64,000 bases of DNA from Stomorhina lunata (taxonomy: Eukaryota; Arthropoda; Insecta; Diptera; Rhiniidae): the NCBI GenBank assembly GCA_933228675.1, contig OW121740.1, positions 50,546,174-50,610,173 of the forward strand, in the 5' to 3' direction. Under the pieces are notes generated by a model. The model saw only the letters and a program-made list of their open reading frames with translations. It ran no database searches and was not told the DNA's origin. Below, in pieces: positions 36,050 to 45,324 of this stretch. Each line of letters begins with the position of its first letter. The stretch's first letter is position 1. The position numbers and the translations under genes were made by a program.

Positions 36050-37030
36050 AAAAAATTTGTCTATAGAAAATTTTTCGGTAAAAAAATTTTCTATAGAAAA
36101 TTTTTCGGTAAAAAAATTTTTCTATGGAAGATTTTTCGGTAAAAAAATTTTTCTATGGAAGATTTTTCGGTAAAAAAATTTTTCTATAGAAAATTTTTCG
36201 GTAAAAAAATTTTTCTATAGAAAATTTTTCGGTAAAAAAATTTTTCTATAGAAAATTTTTCGGTAAAAAAATTTTTCTATAGAAAATTTTTTGGTAAAAA
36301 AATTTTTCTATAGAAAATTTTTTGGTAAAAAAATTTTTCTAAAGAAAATTTTTCAGTAAAACAAATTTCTATAGAAAATTTTTCGTAAAAAAAAAATTTC
36401 TATAGAAAATTTATGGTAAAAAAAAATTTTCTATAGAAAATTTTTCGGTATAAAAATTTTTCTATAGAAAATTTTTCGTCAAATGAATTTTCTATAGAAA
36501 ATTTTTCTATAGAAAATTTTTCGTAAAAAAAAATTCTATAGAAAATTTTTCGGTAAAAAATTTTCATATAGAAAAAATTTAATTTACCGAAAAATTTTTC
36601 TATAGAAAATTTTTCGGTAAATTTTTCTGTAGAAAATTTTTCGTAAAACAAAAAATTTTTTTTACGAAAATTTTTCTATAGAAAATTTTTCGTAACAAAA
36701 AATTTTCTACAGAAAATTTTTCGGTAAAAAAATTTTTCTATAGAAAATTTTTCGTAAAAAAAATTTTCTACAGAAAATTTTTCGGTAAAAAGTTTTTCGG
36801 TTTAAACATTTTTCTTTAGAAAATTTTTCGGTAAAAAAAATTTTTCTATAGAAATTTTTTTGGTAACAAAATTTTTCTATAGAAATTTTTTCGGTAACAA
36901 AATTTTGATATAGGAAACTATTCGCTTTAAATTTTTTTTTTATAGACAAATTTTCGCTATAAAATTTTTTTCTATAGAAAATTTTTCGTAAAATAAATTT
37001 TTCTATAGAAAATTTTTCGTAAAAAAGTTT
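36050..37030 (-). repeat. CTATAG array, third reverse block
   Basis: Fairly uniform copies of TTTTTCTATAGAAAATTTTT plus CGGTAAAAAAA, especially at 36060-36400, continuing more diverged to 37030. The minus-strand frames at 36400-36651 and 36707-37036 (EKFSIEKF-type repeats) are products of the array. Confidence 0.92.
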
Positions 37031-37780
37031 TTTCATGTTGGAAAGTGTTGCATTTTTCTCAGGGCGGTTTCAAAAATCATTTTTAAATTTTTTGAAAATT
37101 TTGTTCAACAAATATTAAAAATTTAGAAATCGTGCATCGGTGTTCTAAAACAGACAAATGGGAGAATAAAACTCAAAAAAGTTTAGGTCGTTATCTTAAA
37201 CTGTTTCGCCGTACCTGCGGTTTAAAATTAAAAAATTTCGCGAAAATGAAAGTTTTTGGGCAAAATTTTACTTGTATCCAAAAACTAAGCTATTGCTTAG
37301 TTTTTGGCAACCTTAAATCTTAAAGCTTTTTTTAACCCTTTCTTCACCGGGGTCAAAGGTCAAAATTTGGATTTCATAAAAGTTTCCTTAGGCGTGTTTT
37401 CAGAGACACGAATTTTCTTGGTAAAATTGCAATAACTCCAAAACTACTTCATGTTTTTTAATCTTTGAAATAAAGCTGTGTTAGTTTTGTTTAATATTCC
37501 AATTTTTTGTTCTTGTAAAAATAAATTATTTTTGGTTGAAATTTAGCAAAAACAAAAAAGATACCATTTTTCCCCATACAAATGGGCTCTAAAACTTTGG
37601 ACCCGATGCGCGACCATAGAACGTTGACCGATTTGGCTCAAATTTTCAGAACTGAACTTTTAGACCTATTGTTATAATATTCCGTTGAAAATGCTATACA
37701 ATTTGAACAATTTTTTTTTTCCATACATTGCCATTGTCATCTTAATATAAATAAATTTTTTAGTTTTTAATACTAATATA
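37030..37780. other. Spacer, possibly old transposon DNA
   Basis: Mixed-composition sequence with GGGGTCAAAGGTCAAAATT near 37350 and an ATAACTCCAAAACTAC segment near 37430 that resembles text in the foldback element at 41.1 kb. The plus-strand frame 37132-37323 is unrecognised and lacks splice support. Confidence 0.35.
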
Positions 37781-37811
37781 CAAATTTTATTCTTTTTCTT
37801 TCTAGGTAAGT
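37771..37811 (+). promoter_or_regulatory. Candidate recursive splice site (zero-length exon)
   Basis: TACTAAT at 37771-37777 fits a fly branch point. It is followed by a pyrimidine tract ending TTCTTTTTCTTTCTAG at 37805 and then immediately by a consensus donor GTAAGT at 37806-37811. Acceptor and donor abut with no exon between them, the arrangement of Drosophila ratcheting points in very long introns. It is on the same strand as the exon at 6875-7059 and about 30.7 kb downstream of its donor. Chance occurrence cannot be excluded in AT-rich DNA, but the three elements together at correct spacing are uncommon. Confidence 0.6.
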
Positions 37812-38106
37812 TTTGATGCTAAATCTATCTCAATTTAAACGTAAGTCTTATGTTATTTAAATGTATATTTTTCGCTGTCTTGTAAGTTCGATTAATGGAG
37901 AATTTCATTTTTCATATCTCTGAAACTGTATTACCGAATTTGGCATGTTAATAGAATTTACTCATTAAAATCTCTAGTTTTTATACCCTTCACCAATAGG
38001 TGAAAGGGTATTATAAGTTTGTGATTCCGTTTGTAATTTTTTTATTAGTGATCGTAGACCCCATAAAAATTATACCGATCGACTCAGAATCGGGAGGAGA
38101 ATCGAT

Positions 38107-38117
38107 TAAGCAATGTC

Positions 38118-38149
<32 letters not shown>

Positions 38150-38168
38150 CGTCTGTCTGTCTGTCTGT
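38107..38168. repeat. GTCT/GTCC microsatellite
   Basis: About 15 copies of GTCY within the DINE-1-like element. Dipteran mini-me elements are known to carry such proto-microsatellites. Confidence 0.95.
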
Positions 38169-38927
38169 TGAAATCAAGTTTCTGAAGCCCCTGGAGGATG
38201 TTCTTACATAAATTATATATCAGAATTTAGGAAATTCTCCCGCAATGAACGCTATTTAATTTCATTAAAATCGGTTTATAAACACCGAAAATATCGAAAA
38301 AATACCAAAAATTAGACGAAAATTTTAAAATTTTTGATTGAATCACACTTTTAAATAACAAGAGAAAAAAGATACTCCTGGTGTACATGTGATAATATTT
38401 TATATATCAGATTGTAGGAAATAGTTTCCCAAAACACTCTGTAAAATTTTATCAAAATCGGTCCATAAACAACTGACATATCGCCAAAACATTGAATTTG
38501 ATGTATCGCAAATTGCCCAAAGTTCGCATTAGAGAATGTTTGTTGAAAAAATGAAATGCAGAAATAGGAAAAACCATCCTCCTTTAGCACGGACCTACAT
38601 AAATTTTATATCAGATTTTAGGAAATTCCCCCGCCAAGCACGTTATTAAATTTTATCAAAAGCGGTCCGTAAACAATTGAGATATCGCAATAACACTACA
38701 TTTGATGTACAGCAAATTGCTCAAAGTACGTGTCTAAGAAATTTTGTTTACATTTCGTAAGTATTGTTTCAGCCATATCTCAGGTGTTTATGGACCGATT
38801 GTGATGAAATTTGACATCGTTCTTTGTGTGAGGATTTTCTAAAATCTATACTCCACAAATCTGATTACGAATACCATTCAAACTGTACCGATCAACTTTG
38901 AATCGGCAGGAGAATCGATTTCGCGAC

Positions 38928-38973
38928 CTCCGTCCGTCCGTCCGCCCGTCTGTTTTTTTGTCCGTCCGTCTAC
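38928..38973. repeat. Second, interrupted GTCC/GTCT tract
   Basis: CCGTCCGTCCGTCCGCCC followed by a T-run and further GTCCGTCC. It lies after ATCGGCAGGAGAATCGATT, which duplicates the text that precedes the first tract. Confidence 0.9.
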
Positions 38974-41057
38974 CTGTATGTAATTTTTTCTGTTGTAGTC
39001 AAGTTTTTGGAGCTCCTGTTTTGTCGATATCTCAGGTGTTTATTTTGATGAAATTAAATAGCGTCCTTCGCAGGGGATTACCTAAATCCTGATGCATTCG
39101 GTAATTTGTGGTAGATATAATTTAGCGTTTAAGCGATGGTGTTTTGATCGACAATGATAAAATTCAGGGTGAGACAATATCCTAAAATTTTGTGTAAAAT
39201 CCAGGAGCTCCACAAATCTGATTTTAGCAGACAGACACTCTGCATTAATCTTAATTTTGTGTCTGACTTTTGAACATTATGATAACATTTGAGAATGTAT
39301 TATATATCAAATTATAGGTAATCTTCCTAGGAAGTACAAAAATGCAATGATATCCGTTCAAAACCTACATATGTATGTAAGTATCTCACATATCAACGAC
39401 AATTTAAATTTTTTAAATGCAATTGGGAGAAATCCGTTCACGTTTGACAATTGATCCCGTATAACTTCGCCTAAGATACGATGATGACATTTAGTATAAA
39501 GACGTTGTACAATATTGATATTCAGGGCGATAGCGTCTAAAATAAACTTTTTAGAGGGACAGCATTTGACAAAAGTATTTCTGATCTCTTGAAAAGTTCG
39601 ATATTGAAAATGGGGGAGCTCTATTCACATTTAGTGAAATCTCCCATATAACCCCGACCGGGAATCGATTTAATGCTGATAAATTAAATCACATTAAAAT
39701 TGCACAAGGAACTAGAGCAAAACTTTCCAAACATCCATCGGACAGATCGAAAGAACAATACATCCCAAATATTATTGATGAAGTGTTCATTTTAATTAAT
39801 TAACTAACTTCAGATTAATAAGTAAATCTTTAATAACTTTTCCGACAAAGCTGATATCCATCCATTCAAAAGCTATATATTTCACGTATGTATCTAAAAC
39901 TAAGAGTGTATACCCTATAATTTTAAGGCTTATCATTGTTAAAGCTTTGACCTAAATCAGTCCGCTAACTTCAGAGTTTTACATAACTAATCAAGAACTT
40001 TTACTGGTGGGATAATTCGTACGAATTAAAGTGCACAACCCTCACTGGGCACAGTGTTTTTGGGTTGCATGCCAGAATACTTAAACTTCATCAAATCGAT
40101 GTGCTATTGCAAATGTAAGGGCATCTACATTTTGAAGCATCTTTTCTGCATGGTTTATCTGGTCTATCGAACTTTATTAAATGTTCGTAAAATATGTGTA
40201 TATTTTATTTCGAAGCTACTGGCTGGCTTAAATATGCATTCTCTACTTGTAGTCTAGTAATCATTATCTTTCACAAAGGGACCACTTTAGAACCCAAGTG
40301 AAGCTTCCCTAGACATCAGCCACCTGCCCAACCTAACCTTTGGGTGCATAACTATCCTAGATGATGACGCCACCGAAAAGCTTTTCTTTTTCCGACTCTT
40401 AATTTTAAAGACTCTTTGCATATAATACTAGTATAACCAAATTTTGCTAGGAATTACATTAAGTACTTTTGCAGCACCATTGGTGAAGGGTATCCAAGAT
40501 TCGGCAAAGCCGAATATACCACTCTTACTTGTTGTATTATCAATAAAAAACAAAATTTTTGGAATTGGCGATTTTAAGGGGAAATTTGAAATAATCGAAC
40601 ATTTTAAGGGAACAATTGAAAAATGCGAAATATTTATTATCCTCAAATTATCTATAAAGTTATCAAATCCTAGCTTGAATTCTGTAGTTTTCAACGCCGT
40701 AAAAATATTTTAGAAATTCGAAAAAATATAAGATATTCAACAAGATATATTGAATTTGAAACAAAATCGTTAAAGTCACAATATCTTTAAAACTGGACAC
40801 AAAAATTTTAACATTTTTATTTGCATGTTTCAAATTATCGTATTCAAATTATGGAATTAATATGGATTACAAGAGTAGTTGCCATAATTTTTAAATGGGA
40901 GTTATAGCCGAATATGGATCTACTTCCAAAAGTCACTTAGATAATCAGAAAATCATGAAAACGCTTATACAGTCACTCAAATTACTGTCCCAATGTTTTC
41001 AAGTTCTTTACGAGCACGCGTGTAACAACAAAGCTGTTGGCTTAATCACTCTGATAT

Positions 41058-42124
41058 CACTGCTCTGCAAAAATTCATTTTTTGTCTTTCCTTTTAATAA
41101 AACTATGCGGACTATATGGATCTTGATGCGCTAAACTCAAATCCGTTGTCGGTTTTTTTCCATCAGATCTGGATTTTTTTTATGGGCGTGGCAAATTTTT
41201 CCCCTCAAATTAGTCAGGTACGGAGACCTATTTCGTCCTAAATCGAGAAGGACTCATCCGATTTTCAAAATTAAAGCACTTGAAGATGCATAACAAAATT
41301 GTATTTATTTTAGTCTGATATAATTTTTCTGTATCTCTTATCGTTTTGGAGTTATTTAGAAATTAATGGAGAACACATTTTTTTTCGTGCGAAGTTCGTA
41401 ATTTTTTTCAGGTTAAAAATGTAATTAAAAAAAAGATAAAGTAAAATTTTAACATTTTAGACATTTTTCTAAGAGCTACGTATCTTAAGAATAAAATAAG
41501 CTATAAAAATCGGGTTAAAAATGTGAATTTTATTACAAATTTACCAATTTGTCGTTGAGAACTTAAAGTTATATTAGCACATACATACATAACAAAATAA
41601 ATTTGGAGATTTATTACAAATCCTTGGCATTTTGTAATATGAATTTTTTGGATTCGGATTCTTTAATTGAAATATAATATGGTTTATAGCTTATTTTATT
41701 CTTAAGATATGTAGCTCTTAGAAAAATGTTTAAAATGTTAAAATTTTACTTTATCTTTTTTTTAATTACATTTTTAACCTGAAAAAAATTACGAATTTCG
41801 CACGAAAAACTAATTTTTTCTCCATTAATTTCTAAATAACTCCAAAACGATAAGAGACACAGTAAAATTATATTGAACTAAAATAAATGCAATTTTCTTA
41901 TGCATCTTCAAGTGTTTTAATTTTGAAAATCGGATGAGTCGTTCTCGAGTTAGGACGAAATAGGTCTCCGTACCTGACTAATTTAAGGGGAAAAATTTGC
42001 CACGCCCATAAAAAAAAATCCAGATTTGATGGAAAAAAACCGACAACGGATCTGAGTTTAGCGCATCAAAATCCATGTAGTCCACATAGTTTTATTAAAA
42101 GGAGGATTTGGCTGCAGAGCAGTG
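41058..42124. mobile_element. 1.07-kb foldback element with about 450-bp inverted arms
   Basis: CACTGCTCTGCA at 41058 is mirrored by TGCAGAGCAGTG ending at 42124. The arms (41058 to about 41509, and about 41681 to 42124) are inverted copies over nearly their full length. They include GGGCGTGGCAAATTTTTCCC, CAGGTACGGAGACCTATTTC, GTTTTGGAGTTATTTAGAAA and TCTAAGAGCTACGTATCTTA on the left arm. TAT flanks both ends (41055-41057, 42125-42127) as a possible 3-bp target duplication. CACTG ends with a 3-bp duplication would suit the CMC (CACTA-type) superfamily, but that is a guess. The 170-bp centre shows no gene. Confidence 0.88.
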
Positions 42125-42372
42125 TATTTTGTTTTATTGTATATTGGACTCGTGTTGGCAACTATAATTGAAAAACATCAAATTTTTATTGGGACAGTTT
42201 TTTGACTTTAGATATATTTACATATTAAATGTATGTATTAAAGAGTGCTCTAAATAAAATTTGTAGTTGGATTTTCTTAAATAAAAATCAAACCTTTTAA
42301 TATAAAAAACTCTACAAAATACGCAAATATAATGACATATTATACAAAATCATTTAGCATTAAAATGTTTAC

Positions 42373-42996
42373 TTAGTACTCGGGTTTTGCAAAATTATCG
42401 ATTTTTTTCGGAAACCCTCCCATTAAAGATTTTACAGTTGCTTCTGATACCTTTTTGGAGCATGTGTTCCACCTGCGCTTAAAATCGGACATGTTCTTGG
42501 AAATCTTTCCTGTGTTCTTTAATTCCTTTTTTACCAGAGCCCAATACCTTTCCACAGGCCGAAGTTCTGGACAGTTAGGTGGATTTGCCTCTCGTGGTAC
42601 AAAAATGACATTATTTTTTGTGTACCACTCAAGTGCCTTTTTTCCATAATGGCATGATGCCAAATCGGGCCAAAAAAATGTAGTCACTCTGTGCTCTCTT
42701 AAAAAGGGTAACAACCGTTTTTGTAGGCACTCTTTTATATAAATATCTGTGTTTATTGTGCCAGATGCCACAAATACTTTACTTCTTTTGTCACAACTGC
42801 AAATAGCTTGCCACACGAGAAACTTCTTAGGGAATTTTGTTTGTTTTTTTGTGCGAGACTCTTGCCGAACATTGCCCCGCTTATCAGCAACATAAAAATC
42901 TTGACCAGGAAGTTGAGAAAAGTCTGCCAGTACGTATGTTTCATCATCCATCACACAACAGGTGTATTTTTTTATAAAATCAAACTTTAATACTCT
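42373..42996 (-). CDS. Tc1/mariner-superfamily transposase, DD37E type, N-terminally truncated
   Basis: An uninterrupted minus-strand frame of about 208 codons. It reads VLKFDFIKKYTCCVMDDETYV (given here in two parts: VLKFDFIKKYTCC, VMDDETYV), with the first catalytic Asp in MDDE. Next come KFPKKFLVWQAIC, then FWPDLASCHYGKKALEWY with the second Asp, and CPELRPVERYWALVKKELK with the Glu. There are 37 residues between the second Asp and that Glu, which is the DD37E signature. It ends FPKKIDNFAKPEY. The DNA-binding N-terminal half is missing. Upstream minus-strand text (APSDCRHLVESIKV) is out of frame, so the copy is truncated or shifted. Terminal inverted repeats were not found. The intact catalytic frame suggests a fairly young fragment, probably not active. 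Confidence 0.85.
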   Translation of the reverse strand, partial: RVLKFDFIKKYTCCVMDDETYVLADFSQLPGQDFYVADKRGNVRQESRTKKQTKFPKKFLVWQAICSCDKRSKVFVASGTINTDIYIKECLQKRLLPFLREHRVTTFFWPDLASCHYGKKALEWYTKNNVIFVPREANPPNCPELRPVERYWALVKKELKNTGKISKNMSDFKRRWNTCSKKVSEATVKSLMGGFPKKIDNFAKPEY

Positions 42997-43159
42997 CTAC
43001 TAAATGTCTGCAATCACTTGGAGCAATGCCGTTCTATGCTTTCACTACATCTCCCCTTAGTTCATCTAAATTACCGGGGGTTCCGACAACACCGACAACA
43101 CACATTTTGAAAAAGTCTCTTGGTTTTAAAACAAATTTGTTTTATATATGAGACTATCA

Positions 43160-44690
43160 TAGGTTCGAGCTGGACCGGCTTTAATCCTTATTTTTATTTG
43201 TTTTTATAGTACTTTAAAATTCTAAAAAAAATACAAACAAAATTAACATAAAAATCAAGTTAAACTTTAACTAATTTGTAAATTTAGCTTAAAAATCAAA
43301 TTTAGATTGCAACATTTGCTGCAATCAAAAACTTTAACTAACAAATCGGGGAATATACATAATAATACATGGATTAAAAATACATTTGATTTGAGTTTTT
43401 GTTTTTTTTTTTACGATTTTCTGCAAATCAATTTCGAACACAATTCAAATTAAATTTAATATCCCTTCATTAAGCTTTGGAAATCAGCAACAAAACCAGC
43501 ACGAATGTAATAAGTTGCAGCAATAAGCAGCAGCAACAACAGCAATAGCAATAACAGCAACAGTAATATCGATACAACAAATGTCCCCTCTTAAAGACAT
43601 GTTGCAAGTAAATAAGTTTAAAAATTGTTGTATTGTGTTGTTTTGTTGTTGTCGTCATCGTTTTTGTCGCTGTTGTTGATGGAAATGCAAATGAAATCAA
43701 ACTTCAAATCTTCAACTTCAAACTTCATTCGAAATAGAAAACCTTAAAGCTAAAATTTTATAGAGTTTTTCTTTTTTTTGTGTGTATTTTTTTGTTAATT
43801 CTATTACTTTTGAAACTGTCGAATGTGAAAAGTTTTGTATTCGTTTCTTGTTTAGATTTTCCTTTTGGTAAATGACATGATACCAAACTAATCCATATGG
43901 AAAATATCACTGAGACATGCAGAGCTTTCAGTCTCAGTCATTCAAACCGTTTTCGGTTCAGTTCAGTTTTAGTTCCTTTAACAAAAATTGTATAGACAAA
44001 AAAAATAGAATTTGCATGAAAATTACCAAATTAAACGTGACACAACAATTTACGTTACAATTTCTGAATTTAAGTCTTTTTTTTTTTTTCAAAATTTTCC
44101 AAAACAATTGCAAAATTTTCATACGAGTTTCAGAAACAAGCTAAAAACTAAAAATTTAAATTCTATTATAGTGTCATTGTTAAAGAAAACCAAACGAAAT
44201 AAAAATAAATAGCGAAACCAAACTTTAAGCGGAAAAACTTAGATACAAATAGGGGGTCTGTCCGTCTGTCTGTCTATCTATCTCTCTTTCAAAACTCCAT
44301 AAACCTTTAGGGTTATAGTAATGGCTTTTTAGAATTCGTCAGTCATTTATTCTTCAAGACTCTGGGGGTATGGAGGCCAAAAATGATATTTAAATCCCTC
44401 GCATGAAATGTGTTTCCAAGTAACTGTTTAAAATGTTTATTAGAAAAAAAACCCGAATCTTTTTAAATGCGAAGACAATGATATTTAAGTTTTTCTTCAA
44501 AAAGAAAAACGACTTACTATTTAATAGCCTGCTGCTGCATGCAGTTCCTTTAAAACACCTTAATCATATATTGCTTATGATTTGTTAGAATCAAGAAATA
44601 TCATGTCTTTTTAAAAGCCTAGCTAGTGGCATACATCCACTTCATTTCTTTATGTAGTAAAACATTGCACAGTGGCTTAAATTAAGAAAA
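43160..44690. other. Intron-like spacer with opa-type and TCTG tracts
   Basis: AT-rich sequence. It contains CAGCAGCAACAACAGCAATA near 43525 and GTTGTTTTGTTGTTGTCG near 43637, again in opposite senses, and a short TCTGTCCGTCTGTCTGTC tract near 44255. Small open frames are low complexity. No exon supported. Confidence 0.45.
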
Positions 44691-44779
44691 AAGTTGTATT
44701 AAAAATCCAGTTATGCCATGACCTTACTATTTGTTTTCACCTTGCCGCCAATTTTCGATTTTATATCTTTCTGTATATT

Positions 44780-45250
44780 CGAGTATATCCGCCAAAAAAT
44801 TTAGATACAGTGAAAGGCTATAGTAAAGCCTTTCCTAAATTGTTAAAATCAAATGCAGCCGTTTGCCACTTCCTAACAATTCATTTAAATTTTATAGCAT
44901 TTCTTTTAATTTAAAATTTCATATATTCCAAAATGTTATTTTATATTAAATTTTCTATATCTCTGTATATTCGAGTATATCCGCCAGAAAATAAACATAT
45001 AATAATAGGTTATAGTAAAACCTTTCCTATATTCTTGGAACTAAATGCAGCTGGTTGCCACAATTTAATAATTTTCTGCAATTTTATAGATATTTAAAAC
45101 TCAAATTTCATAAACTGCAAAAATGTTATTTAAAATTGCCCTTTCAATATCTCTGTAAATTCGAGTACATTCGACAAAAACTGAACTTGCGTTTAAAGGC
45201 TGTAGTATGAGCTTTCTTCAGTTTTTAAAATAAAGTGCAGCGGATTGCCC

Positions 45251-45324
<74 letters not shown>

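Larger units (their letters stand above)
37983..40534 (+). mobile_element. Composite DINE-1/mini-me-like nonautonomous element
   Basis: It starts with the imperfect terminal palindrome ATACCCTTCACC...GGTGAAAGGGTAT, then TATAAGTTTGTG, a GACCCCATAAAAATTATACC segment and a GTCT/GTCC microsatellite (38107-38168). The far end has GGTGAAGGGTATCC, a hairpin ATTCGGC-AAA-GCCGAAT (40499-40515) and CTTACTTGTT. This layout matches dipteran DINE-1/mini-me (Helentron-associated) elements. A second GTCC tract with its upstream segment (38850-38973) shows internal duplication or a nested partial copy. At 2.55 kb it is long for the family, so it is probably a composite. No transposition protein is encoded. 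Confidence 0.75.

Noticed and set aside
36400..37036. Minus-strand frames rich in EKFSIEKF
   Set aside because: Translation of the CTATAG array units; not a protein.
42455..42990. Plus-strand frames across the DD37E transposase
   Set aside because: Opposite-strand shadows of the transposase frame.
43160..43200. GGTTCGAGCTGG as a tRNA T-arm
   Set aside because: No A box, acceptor stem or anticodon arm can be built around it.
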